A stretch of 64,000 nt of DNA, taken from NCBI RefSeq assembly GCF_937616625.2, contig NC_065573.1, forward strand, positions 10,927,001-10,991,000. Reading direction: 5' to 3'. The stretch's first letter is position 1. Each line of letters opens with the position of its first letter. The DNA is from Mercurialis annua (Eukaryota > Streptophyta > Magnoliopsida > Malpighiales > Euphorbiaceae). This document shows positions 49,100 to 61,508 of this stretch, one piece after another. Below the pieces are notes generated by a model. That model was not told where the DNA came from, ran no database searches, and saw nothing but the letters and a program-made list of their open reading frames with translations. The translations under genes were made by a program, and so were the position numbers.

Positions 49100-52000
49100 A
49101 CGTTTACAAACGTTACGAAACAAATCCAAACATTTCACCTTTTTAGCGAATGAAGCCAAACGTTTACAAACGTTAAGAAACAAATCCAAACATTTCCCCA
49201 TTTTAGCGATTAAAGCCAAACGTTTACAAACGTTACGAAACAAATCCAAACGTATAAAACGTTACGAAACAAATCCAAATGTTTAACTTTTTTAGCGATT
49301 TAAGCCAAACGTTTACAAACGTTACAAAAAAAATCAAAGCGTGTCACCTTTTTAGCAATTTAAGCCAAACGTTTAGAAACGTTACAAAACAAATCCAAAC
49401 GTTTCCCCATTTGAGCGATTTATGCCAAACGTTTTCAAACGTTACGAAACAAATCCAAACGTTTCACCTTTTTAGCGATTTAAGTCAAATGTTTACAAAC
49501 GTTACGAAACAAATCCAAATGTTTTACCTTTTTAGCGATTTAAGCCAAACATTTACAAAGGTTATGTAACAAAACCAAATGTTTCACCTTTTTAGCGATT
49601 TAAGCCAAACGTTTACAAATGTTACGGAACAAAAACAAACGTTTCACATTTTTAACGATTTTAGCCGAACGTTTACAAATGTTTCACCTTTTTAGCGATT
49701 TCAGCTGAATGTTTAAAAACGTTACGAAACAAACCAAACGTCTCACCTTTTCACCGATTTAAGCCGAACATTTACAAACATTACGATACAAAACCAAATG
49801 TTTCACATTTTTAGCGATTTAAGCCAAACGTTACAAAACAAATCCAAATGTTTCACCTTATTAGCGATTTAAGCAAAACGCTTACAAACGTTACGAAACA
49901 AAACCAAATGCTTCACCTTTTTAGGGATTTAAGCCAAACGTTTACAAAGGTACGAAACAAATCCAAACGTGTCACCTTTTTAGCAGTTTAAGCCAAATGT
50001 TTACAAATGCTACGAAGCAAATCGAAACGTTTCACATTTTTAGGAATTTAATCCAAACGTTTAAAACGTTACAAAACAAATCCAAACGTTTCACCTTTTC
50101 AGCGATTTAAGCCAAACGTTATGAAACAAATCCAAACGTTTCAACTTTTTAGCTATTGAAGCCAAACGTTAACAAACGTTACGAACAAATCCGATCGTTC
50201 CCCATTTTTAGCAATTTAAGCCATACCTTTACAAACGTTACGAAACAAATCCAAACGTTTCAACTTCTTAGTGATGAAGCCAAACGTTTACAAACGTTAT
50301 GAAATAAATCCAAACATTTCGAAACAAATCCAAACGTTTAAAACGTTATGAAACAAATACGAACGTTTCAAATTTTTAGCAATTTAAGCCAAACATTTAC
50401 AAACGTTACGAAACAAATCCAAGCGTTTCCCCTTTTTAGCGATTTAAGCCAAATGTTTATAAACGTTACGGAACAACAACAAACGCTTCACATTTTTAGC
50501 AATTTAAGCCGAACGTTTACAAACGTTTTGAAACAAAACCAAATGTTTCACCTTTTTAGCGATTTAAGCCAGACAATTATGAACGTTATGGAACAAAAAC
50601 TAACATTTCATATTTTTAGCGATTTAAGCCGAACGTTTACAAACGTTACGAAACAAATCCAAACGTTTCACCTTTTTAGCGATTTAAGCCAAACGTTGAC
50701 AAACGTTACGAAACAAATCCAATCGTTTCCCATTTTTAGCAATTTAATCCATACGTTTTCAAAAGTTACGAAACAAATCCAAACGCTTCACCTTTTTACT
50801 TTTTGAAGTCAAACGTTTACAAACGTTATCAAACAAAACAAAACGTTTCAAAACAAATCCAAACGTTTAAAACGTTACGGAACAAATCCAAACGTTTCAC
50901 CTTTTTAGCGGTTTAAGCCAAACATTTACAGATGTTACGAAACAAATCCAAACGTTTCACCTTTTTAGCGATTTAAGCCAAACATTTACAAACGTTACGA
51001 AACAAATCCAAGCGTTTCCAGTTTTAGCAATTTAAGCCATACGTTTACAAACGTTTCGAAACAAATCCAAACGTTTCACCTTTTTAGTGATTGAAGCCAA
51101 ACGTTTACAAACGTTATGAAACAAATCCAAACGTTTCGAAACAAATCCAAACGTTTAAAAACGTTACGAAACAAATCCAAACGTTTCACATTTTTAGCAA
51201 TTTATGCCAAACATTTACAAACGTCACGAAACAAATCTAAATGTTACACCTTTTTAGCGATTTAAGCCAAACGTTTATAAACGTTACGGAACAAAAATAA
51301 ACATTTCACATTATTAGCGATTTAAGCCGAACTCTTACAAACATTGCGAAACAAAACCAAACGTTTCCCCTTTTTAGCGATTTAAGCCAAACATTTATAA
51401 ACGTTAGAAAACAAATCCAAACGTTTCACCTATTTAGCGATTTAAGGCAAACGTTTATAAATGTTACGAAACAAATCCAAACGTTACCAAACAAATTGAA
51501 ACGTTTCACTTTTTTAGCGTTTGAGGCCAAACGTTTACAAACATTACGAAACAAATCCAAACGTTTCAACTTTTTAACGATTTCAGCCAAACGCTTCCAC
51601 ACGTTACGAACAAATCCAAGCGTTTCACCTTTTTAGCAATTTAAGCCAAACGCTTACAAATGTTACGAAACAAAACCAAACGTTTCCCATTTTTAGCGAT
51701 ATAAGCCAAACGTTTACAAACGTTACGATATAAATCCAAATGTTTCACCTTTTTAGCAATTTAAGCCAAACGTTTACAAATGTTACAAAACAAATCCAAA
51801 CGTTTCCCATTTTTAGAGATTTATACCAAACGTTTACAAACGTTACGAAACAAATCCAAACATTTAGCCTTTTTAGCGAATGAAGCCAAACGTTTACAAA
51901 CGTTACGAAACAAATCCTAACGTTTCCTCATTTTAGCGATTAAAGCCAAACGTTTACAAACATTACGAAACAAATCCAAACGTTTAAAACGTTACGAAGC

Positions 52001-54480
52001 AAATCCAAATGTTTCACTTTTTAGCGATTTAAGCCAAACATTTACAAACGTTACGAAAAAAATCAAAGCGTTTCACCTTTTTAGAAATTTAAGCCAAACG
52101 TTTAGAAACGTTACAAAACAAATCCAAATGATTCCCCATTTTAGCGATTTAAGCCAATAGTTTACACACGTTACGAAACAAATCCAAACGTTTCACCTTT
52201 TTAGCAATTTAAACCAAACGTTTACAAACGTTACGAAATAAATGTAAATGTTTTATCTTTTTAGCGATTTAAGCCAAACATTTACAAATGTTATGTAACA
52301 AAACCAAATGTTTCACCTTATTAGCGATTTAAGCCAAACGTTTAGTACGTAACGAAAACAAACGTTTCACATTTTTAGCGATTTTAGCCAAACGTTTACA
52401 AATGTTTCACCTTTTTAGCGATTTCAGCTGAACGTTTAAAAACGTTACGAAACAAACCAAACGTTTCACATTTTTAGCGATTTAAGCCAAACGTTTACAA
52501 ACATTACAAAACAAATCCAAACATCTCACCTTTTTAGCGATTTATGCCGAACATTTACAAACATTACGATACAAGACCAAATGTTTCACATTTTTAGCGA
52601 TTTAAGCCAAACGTTACAAAAAAAAATCCAAATGTTTCACCTTATTAGCGATTTAAGCAAAACGCTTACAAACGTTACGAAACAAAACCAAATGCTTCAC
52701 CTTTTTAGCGATTTAAGCCAAACGTTTACAAAGGTTACGAAACAAATCAAAATGTGTCACCTTTTTAGCAATTTAAGCCAAACGTTTAGAAACGCTACGA
52801 AACAAACCCAAATGTTTCACCTTTTCAGCAATTTAATCCAACCGTTTAAAACGTTACAAAACAAATCCAAATGTTTCACCTTTTTAACGATTTAAGCCAA
52901 ACGTTTAGAAACGTTACGAAACAAATCAAAACGTTTGAACTTTATAGGTATTGAAGCCAAACGTTTACAAACATTACGAAACAAATCCAATTGTTTCCCA
53001 TTCTTAGCAATTTAGGCCATACGTTTACAAACGTTACGAAACAAATCCAAACGTTTCACCTTTTTAGTAATTGAAGCCAAACGTTTACAAACGTAATGAA
53101 TAAAATCCAAACATTTCGAAACAAATCCAAATGTTTAAAACGTTACGAAACAAATCCAAACGTTTCAATTTTTTAGCAATTTAAGCCAAACATTTACAAA
53201 CGTTACGAAACAAATCCAAGCGTTTTTTCCTTTTTAGCGATTTAAGCCAAACGTTTATAAACGTTACGGAACAACAACAAACGTTTCACATTTTTAGCGA
53301 TTTAAGCCAGACGTTTATAAACGTTATGGAACAAAAACTAACGTTTCACATTTTTAGCGATTTAAGCCGAACGTTTACAAATGTTACAGAAAAAAACCAA
53401 ATGTTTCCCCTTTTTAGCGATTTAAGCCAAACATTTACAAACATTACGAAACAAATCCAAACGTTTCACCTTTTTAGCGATTTAAGGCAAACGTTTACAA
53501 ACGTTACGAAAGAAATCCAAACGTTTCATATTTTTAGCAACTTAAGCCAAACATTTACAAAGTTTACGAAACAAATCCAAACGCTACACCATTTTAGCGA
53601 TTTAAGCCAAACGTTTACAAACGTTACGAAACAAAAACAAACATTTCACATTTTTAGCAATTTAAGCCGAACGTTTACAAACCTTACGAAACAAAACCAA
53701 ACGTTTCCCCTTTTTAGCGATTTAAGCCAAACGTTTACAAACGTTACAAAACAAATCCAAACGTTTCACCTTTTTAGCGATTTAAGGCAAATGTTTAAAA
53801 ACGTTACGAAACAAATCCAAACGTTTCACCTTTTTAGCGATTTAAGCCAAACTTTTACAAACGTTACGAAACAAATCCAAATGTTTCACCCTTTTAGCGA
53901 TTTCAGCCAAACGCTTACAAACGATACGAAACAAATCCAAGCGTTTTACCTTTTTAACGATTTATGCCAAACGCTTACAAACGTTACGAAACAAAACCAA
54001 ACGTTTCACATTTTTAGCGATTTAAGCCAAACGTTTACAAACGTTACGATATAAATCCAAATGTTTCACCTTTTTAGCAATTTAAGCCAAACATTTACAA
54101 ATGTTACGAAACAAATCCAAACGTTTCACCTTTTTAGCGATTTAAGCCAAACGTATACAAACGTTACAAAACAAATCCAAACGTTTAAAACGTTACGAAA
54201 CAAATCCAAACGTTTTACCTTTTTAGCAATTTAAGCCAAATGTTTACAAACGTTTCGAAACAAATCCTAGCGTTTCACATTTTTAGCGATTTAAGCCAAA
54301 CGTTTATAAACGTTACGGAACAAATCCAAATGTTTCACCTTTTTAGCAATTTAAGCCATCGCTTACAAACGGTACGAAACAAAACCAAACGTTTCACATT
54401 TTTAGCAATTTAATCCAAACATTTACAAACGCTACGATATAAATCCAAACGTTTCACCTTTTTAGCGATTTAAGACAAAC
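49100..54480 (-). repeat. 2.73-2.79-kb higher-order repeat, two copies in the inverted array
   Basis: Ordered landmarks recur. ATTTTAGCGATTAAAGCC lies at about 49200 and 51930. TTTCAGCTGAA lies near 49700 and 52424. CCTTATTAGCGATTTAAGC followed by AAAACGCTTAC lies near 49857 and 52640. The offset drifts from 2730 to 2790 bp through monomer indels. Its variants differ from those of the 2.76-kb unit in block 2, so the similar length appears coincidental. Confidence 0.7.
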
Positions 54481-55500
54481 GTTGCGAAACAAATCCAAAT
54501 GTTTCACCTTTTTAGCGATTTAAGTCAAACGTTTACAAACATTACGAAACAAATCCAAACATTTCGCCTTTTTAGCGATTTAAGCCAAACGTTTGCAAAA
54601 GTTACGAAACAAATCCAAGTGTTTCCCATTTTTAGCAATTTAATCCATACGTTGTCAATCATTACGAAACAAATCCAAACGTTTCACCTCTTTACTGATT
54701 GTAGCCAAACGTTATCAAACAAAACAAAACGTTTCAAAACAAATCCAATTGTTTAAAATGTTACGAAACAAATCCAAACGTTTCACCTTTTTAGCGATTT
54801 AAGCCAAACGTATACAAACATTACAAAACAAATCCAAACGAATAAAACGTTGCGAAACAAATCCAAACGTTTAACCTTTTTAGCGATTTAAGCCAAATGT
54901 TTACAAACGTTTCGAAACAAATCCTAGCGTTTCACCTTTTTAGCGATTTAAGCCAAACGTTTACAAACGTTGCGGAACAGATCCAAGTGTTTCACCTTTT
55001 TAGCAATTTAAGCCATCGCTTACAAATGGTACGAAACAAAACCAAACGTTTCACATTTTTAGCAATTTAATCCAAACATTTACAAACGCTACGATATAAA
55101 TCCAAACGTTTTACCTTTTTAGCAATTTAAGCAAAACATTTTCAAATGTTACGAAACGTTTCACCTTTTTAGCAATTTAAGACAAACGTTTACAAACGTT
55201 GCGAAACAAATCCAAATGTTTCACCTTTTTAGCGATTTAAGTCAAACGTTTACAAACGTTACAAAACAAATCCAAACATTTCGCCTTTTTAGCGATTTAA
55301 GCCAAACGTTTACAAACGTTACGAAACAAATCCAAGCGTTTCCCATTTTTAGCAATTTAACCCATACGTTTACAAACGTTTCGAAACAAATCCTAACGTT
55401 TAAAAATGTTACGAAACAAATCCAAACGTTTCACATTTTTAGCAATTTAAGCCAAACATTTACAAACGTTACGAAATAAATCCAAACGTTACACCTTTTT
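54180..55500 (-). repeat. 657-bp (11-mer) higher-order repeat, two copies
   Basis: AAATCCTAGCGTTTCAC lies at about 54262 and 54919, and GCCATCGCTTACAAA at about 54356 and 55013. Both pairs are 657 bp apart. Downstream the offset grows to about 714 bp, one monomer more (AAGTCAAACGTTTAC near 54520 and 55235). Confidence 0.8.
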
Positions 55501-58393
55501 AGCGATTTAAGCCAAATGTTTATAAACGTTACGGAATAAAAACAAACATTTCATATTATTAGCGATTTAAACCAAACGTTTACAAACTTTGTAAAACAAA
55601 ACCAAACGTTTCACCTTTTTAGTGATTTAAGCCCAACGTTTACAAACGTTAGAAAACAAATCCAAACGTTTCACCTGTTTAGCAATTTAAGGCAAACATT
55701 TATAAATAATACGAAACAAATCCAAACGTTTCACCTTTTTAGCAATTTAAGCCAAACCTTTACAAACGTTAGGAAACAAATTGAAACGTTACCCCTTTTT
55801 AGCGATTGAGGCCAAACGTTTACAAACATTACAAAACAAATTCAAACGTTTCTCATTTTTAGCGATTTCAGACAAACGTTTACACACGTTACGAACAAAT
55901 CCAAGCGTTTCACCTTTTTTAGCAATTTAAGCCAAACGCTTACAAACGTTACGAAACAAAACCAAACGTTTCACATTTTTAGCGATATAAGCCAAACGTT
56001 TACAAACGTTACAATATAAATCCAAATGTTTCACCTTTTTAGCAATTTAAGCCAAACGTTTACAAATGTTACAAAAGAAATCTAAATGTTTCACCTTTTT
56101 AGCGATTTAAGCCAAACGTTTGCAAACGTTATAAAATAAATCCAAACGATTAAAACGTTACGAAAAAATCCAAACGTTTCACCTTTTTAGCGATTTAAGC
56201 CAAACGTATACAAACGTTACGAAACAAATCCAAGCGTTTCAACTTTTGAGCAATTTAAGCCAAACGCTTACAAACGTTACGAAACAAAACCGAACGTTTC
56301 ACATTATTAGCGATTTAAGCCAAACGTTTACAAACGATACGATATAAATCCAAACGTTTCACCTTTTTAGCAATTTAAGCCAAAATTTTACAAACGTTGC
56401 GAAAGAAATCCAAACGTTTCACCTTTTTAGCGATTTAAGACAAACGTTTATAAACGTTACAAAACTAACCCAACCGTTTAAAACGTTAAGAAACAAATCC
56501 AAATGTTTCACCTTTTTAGCGATTTAAGCCAAATGTTTACAAACGTTACGAAACAAATCCAAATGTTTCCCCTTTTTAGCGATTTAAGCCTAACGTTCAC
56601 AAACGTTACGAAACAAATCCAAACATTTCACCTTTTTATCGATTTAAGCCAAACGTTTACAAAGGTTATGAAACAAAACCAAATGTTTCACCTTTTTAGC
56701 GATTTGAGTCAAATGTTTACAAACGTTACGGAAGAAAACCAAAATGTTTCACCTTCTTAGCGATTTAAGCCAAACGTTTAAAAGTTATGAAACAAATTCA
56801 AGCGTTTCACCCTTTTTGCAATTTAAGCCAAACGTTTACAAACATTACGAAACAAATCCAAACGTTTCACCTTTTAGCGATTTAAGCCAAACATTTACAA
56901 ATGTTACGAAACAAATCCAAACGTATTCCCATTTTTGTGATTGAAGCCAAACTTTTACAAACGTTACGAAACAATTCCAAGCGTTTCACCTTTTTAGCGA
57001 TTTAAGCGAAACTTTTACAAACGATACGAAACAAAACCAACGTTTAAAACATTAAGAAACAAATCCAAATGTTTCACAATTTTTATCTATTTAAGCCAAA
57101 CGTTTACAAACGTTACGAAACTGATCCAAACGGTTCACCTTTTTAGAGATTTAAGCCAACGTTTACAAACGTTACGAAACAAAACAAAACGTTCGCCTTT
57201 TTTGCGATTTAAGCCAAACGTTTATAGACCTTTCAAAATAAATCCAAACGTTTCACCTTTTTAGCGATTTAACCCAAACGTTTACATATGTTACGAAACA
57301 AATCCAAATGTTTCACCTCTTTAGCAGTTTAAGCCAAACGTTTACAAACATTACGAAACAAATCCAAGCGTTTCACCTTGTTAGCTATTTATGCCAAACG
57401 TTTACAAACGTTATGAAACAAATCCAAGCGTTTCACCCTTTTAGCAATTTAAGCCAAACGTTACAAACATTACGAAACAAATTCAAACGTTACACTTTTT
57501 TAGCGATTGATGCCAAACGTTTACAAACGATACGAAACAAAGCAAAATGTTTACAAACGTTTCGAAACAAATCCAAGCGTTACACCTTATTAGAAATTTA
57601 AGCCAAACGTTTACAAATGTCACGAAACAAATCCAAACGTTTCACCTTTTTAGTGATTTAAGTCAAACGTTTACAAACTTTACAAAACAAATCCAAACGT
57701 TTCCCCATTTTAGCGATTTAAGCCAAACGTTTACAAACGGTACGAAACAAATCCAAATGTTTCACCTTTTTATCGATTTAAGCCAAACATTTACAAACGC
57801 TACGAAATAAATCCAAATGTTTCCCCATTTTAGTGATTTAAGGCAAACATTTACAAACGTTACGAAACAAATCTAAACGTTCCTCCTTTTTAACGATTTA
57901 AGCCAAATGTTTATAAACATAAAAAAACAAAACCAAACGTTTAAAACGTTATGAAATAAATCCAAACGTTTCACATTTTTAGCGATTTAAGCTAAACGTT
58001 TACAAACATAAAGAAACAAAATCAAACGTTTAAAACGTTACGAAACCAATCCAAACGTTTAACATTTTTAGCGATTTAAGCAAAATGTTTACAAATGTTA
58101 TGGAACAAAGCCAAACGTATCATATTTTTAGCGATTTAAGCCAAACTTTTACAAAAGTTACGAAACAAATCCAAGAGTTTCACCTTTTTAGAAATTTAAG
58201 CCAAAGGTTTACAAACATTTCGAAACAAATGAAAACGTTTCACCTTTTTAGCGATTTAAGCCAAACGTTTACAAACATTACGAAACAAATCCAAATGTTT
58301 CACTTTTTTAGCGCTTTAAGCCAAACGTTTGCAAACGTTACGAAAAAAAAAACAAACGTTTAACCTTTTTAGTGATTTAAGTCAAATCTTTAA

Positions 58394-58764
58394 GGCCTAA
58401 TTACTTAAAAAACTCCCACCTTGTAACATTTATTCGTTTATACCCTAACCTAGAAAAAATTCATTTGTACCCTTTTTTTGATTTTTCATTTTCTTCTCTA
58501 CCCTAAAGAGCTAATTTGACTTCTTTTTATTTGGAAAAATATTTAAAATGATCTTTTATATTTAGCTTATATTATAATTAAACATTATTATTATTAATTA
58601 TTTATAATGTTTTCATCCTTTAATTAATTTAATTGTCAACAATTTAAATTTTAGGGTAGAGATGAAAAACGAAAAATCAAAAAATGGTACAAATGAACTT
58701 TTTCCTACGTGAGGGTATAAACGAAAAAATGTTACAAGGTGGAGGTTTTTTAAGTAATTAGGCC
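58394..58764. mobile_element. 371-bp MITE, Mutator-type by its 9-bp target duplication
   Basis: The element starts GGCCTAATTACTTAAAAAAC and ends with the inverse of the same sequence. The inverted ends match for well over 100 bp, including GTTTATACCCT and TTTGTACC words. It is flanked by the perfect 9-bp direct repeat AATCTTTAA (58385-58393 and 58765-58773) and splits a satellite monomer. The interior is AT-rich with no coding capacity. A 9-bp duplication is typical of Mutator-like elements; the terminal sequence alone does not fix the family. Confidence 0.88.
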
Positions 58765-59414
58765 AATCTTTAAAACGTTGCGAAATAAATCCAAACGTTT
58801 ACAAACAATACAGAACAAATCCAAACGTTTCCCCTTTTTATGATTTAAGCCAAACGTTTACAAACGTTACGAAACAAATCCAAGCGTTTCCCATTTTTAG
58901 CAATTTAAATCCAAACGTTTCACCTTTTTAGCGATTTAAGCCAAACGTTTCATCTTTTTAGCGATTTAAGCCAAACTTTTACAAACGTTACGAAACAAAT
59001 CAAAACGTTTAACCTTTTTAGTGATTTAAGCCAAACGTATACAAACGTTACGAAATAAATCCAAGTGTTTCACCTTTTTAGCGATTTAAGCCAAACATTA
59101 AAAAACGTTATGAAACAAATCCAAACACTTCACCTTTTTAGCAATTTAAATCCAAACGTTTCACCTTTTTAGCTATTTAAGCCAAACGTTTACAAACATT
59201 ACGAAACAAATCCAAATGTTTCACCTTATTAGCGATTTAAGCCAAACGTTTCACCTTTTTAGCGATCTAAGCCAAATGTTTACAAACGATACGAAACAAA
59301 TCGAAACGTTTCACATTTTTAGCTTAAGCCAAACGTTTACAAACGCTACGAAACAAATGAAAACGTTTCACCTTTTTAGCGATTTAAGCCAAACGTTTAC
59401 AAACGTTACGAAAC
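58765..59414 (-). repeat. 60-bp satellite array, - orientation, block 4 continued
   Basis: The inverted satellite resumes after the MITE with several half-length units (AAATCCAAACGTTTCACC directly after GCAATTT) and stops at ACGTTACGAAAC. Confidence 0.93.
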
Positions 59415-59575
59415 TAGAGGAAAATGAAGATTTGAAGCTTCAGTATGTAGTGATTTTATCTCTATTTTTGTTTTTGTTTTCAAAGAGGAAATGAAGAATT
59501 AGAGGAACAGAAGGTCGAAAGAAAGAGTAAGGAGAAGAGATAAATGGTGAAGTGGACTTGTTGGGCTTGGTCCAC
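59415..59575. other. 161-bp non-satellite segment at orientation switch
   Basis: Purine-rich on + (GAGGAAATGAAGAATTAGAGG, then AAAGAGTAAGGAGAAGAG), with a T-rich stretch before it. It has no similarity to the satellite or to the other elements here. It sits exactly between the - array and the + array. No open frame or terminal repeats stand out. It may be filler DNA from break repair or a fragment of the original flank. Confidence 0.7.
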
Positions 59576-60727
59576 GTGAAACGTTTGGTTTTGTTTAATA
59601 ACGTTTGTACATGTTCGACTTAAATCTCTAAAAAGGTGAAACGTTTGGATTTGTTTCGTAACGTTTGTAAATGTTAGGCTTAAACTGCTAAAAAGGTGAA
59701 ACACTTGGATTTGTTTCGTAATGTTTGTAAACTTTTGGCATAAATTGCTAAAAAGGTGAAACGCTTGGATTTGTTTCGTAACGTTTGTAAATGTTTGCTT
59801 TAAATTTCTAAAAAGGTGAAACACTTGGATTTATTTCACAATGTTTGTAAACGTTTGGCTTAAATTGCTAAAAAGGTGAAAAATTTGAATTCGTTTCATA
59901 ACCTTTGTAAACGTTTTGCATAAATCGCTAAAAAGGTGAAATATTTGGATTTGTTTCGTAATGATTGTAAACGTTTGGCATAAATTGCTAACAAGGGGAA
60001 ATGTTTGGATTTTTTCCGTAACGTTTTAAACATTTGGCTTAGATCGCTAAAATGAGGAAACGTTTGAATTTGTTTCGTAACGTTTGTATACGTTTAGCTT
60101 AAATCGTTAAAAAGGTGAAACGTTTGGATTTGTTTCGTAACGTTTGTAAACGTTCGGCTTAAATCGCTAAAATGGGGAAACGTTTGGATTTGTTTTGTAA
60201 CGTTTTAAACGGTTGGTTTTGTTTCTTAATGTTTAAAACGTGTGGCTTATATCGCGTTTCGTTACGTTTGTAAACGTTTCCCCAAATCGTTTCACCTTTT
60301 CAGGTTTGGATTTGCTTCGTAACATTTAAACGTTTGAATTTGGATTTGTTTCGTAACGTTTTAACAGTTTGGTTTTGTTTCGTAACCTTTAAAATGTTTG
60401 GCTTAAGTCGCAAAAAATGGGAAATGTTTGGTTTTGTTTCGTAACGTTTGTAAACGTTTCCCCAAATCGTTTCACCTTTTCACGTTTGAATTTGTTTCGT
60501 AACTTTTTAAACGTTTGGATTTGGATTTGTTTCGTAATGTTTTAAACGTTTGGATTTGTTTCGTAACGTTTTAAACGTTTAGCTTAAATCGCTAAAAAGG
60601 TGACAAGTTTGGATTTGTTTCGTAACGCTTCCAAACGTTTGGCTTAAATTGCTAAAATGGTGAAACGCTTGGATTTGTTCCGTAAAACTTGTAAACGTTT
60701 GATTTTGTTTTGTAACGTTTGTAAACG
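59576..60727 (+). repeat. 60-bp satellite array, + orientation, block 5
   Basis: Satellite returns to + orientation. The part at 60230-60500 carries the paired TTTCCCCAAATCG and GGATTTGGATTTG variants seen otherwise only in the 2.76-kb unit at 26-33 kb. The array ends at TTTGTAAACG, where the LTR fragment begins. Confidence 0.95.
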
Positions 60728-61508
60728 TGTCAGGACCCAATTTCATGAATCGTGACCGGCGCTAGGGTATGGGTATGGTCGTACCAAAACCCGTAGCAAG
60801 CCGCGCGGAAATCAATCAAACACATTAACCTGCAGAAACTGCTCGGGGGCAACCGAGACTCCAACCTACGTCTAGTAATTTATATTACAGTTCTAATATA
60901 AATAACTTAAATATTAAAAATACTCAACAACATGCCTTAAATTTAATATTAAAATAATCCAGAGTAAACATGCCAATAATAAATAATTGATCAAATCGAC
61001 AATCCCAAAGTGCAATAAGAAAAGTAATATATAAACTAGTTTGACTGCAGTCTAAGAGTTCGAAAACAGTAACTAGTTTAAATAACATAAAACCTCCGAG
61101 GAATCAAAAGAATCGGAATGGACCAGCTTTCAAATCATAAACCTGTAAAATTTGGGAAAACAACAGGGTCAGATATACTGAGATGAGTTCACAATACTAT
61201 CTACATTTATTAAGTTTAAAACCCTTAAATCAAAACATTTTATACTAATATAATATGATTATGGAAAACAGTATTGAAATGATCCCAGCGTGAGTATGAC
61301 ATAGCATACTGATAAACCCAGAGTGGACGGGAACATATCCTCGTCATATACCAGCTTAAGCAAGACATTAGTCTGGCGATCCCAGAGTATTTACCAGTGC
61401 ACACAGTCTCGATACAAGCCTATCGAGCAGCTCGTTTCAATCCAGATCCGTAATCCGTAAAAAATAGTTCAAAATCATTTATAATATTAAAATATGATAC
61501 GATACTTA
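60728..61508 (-). repeat. LTR 3'-part, minus strand, truncated
   Basis: The left edge TGTCAGGACCC is, on the minus strand, an LTR 3' end (GGGTCCTGACA). The segment matches, in reverse and with substantial divergence, the 3' part of the neighbouring + LTR at about 63540-64000. Shared words include GATTGAAACGAGCT, TCGATAGGCTTGTATCGAG, AACTCATCTCAGTATATCT and GATTCCTCGGAGG. It stops where the + LTR begins at 61509. It is therefore an older relative cut off by that insertion or rearrangement. No internal retroelement sequence is attached. Confidence 0.75.

Larger units (their letters stand above)
48841..58393 (-). repeat. 60-bp satellite array, - orientation, block 4
   Basis: The same satellite read in reverse (CTTTTTAGCGATTTAAGCC, AAACGTTTACAAACG, TTACGAAACAAATCC). 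The frame F-S-D-L-S-Q-T-F-T-N-V-T-K-Q-I-Q-T-F-H-L now lies on +. It is open for up to 242 codons (53326-54054) purely because the period is 20 codons. There is no gene. Confidence 0.96.

Noticed and set aside
53326..54054. 242-codon open frame (and many similar ones in the satellite) as a protein-coding gene
   Set aside because: The frame is the satellite monomer read in its stop-free frame. It has no distinct start context, is broken by indels in neighbouring monomers, and the same pattern appears on whichever strand the array runs. A real repeat protein would not follow array orientation.
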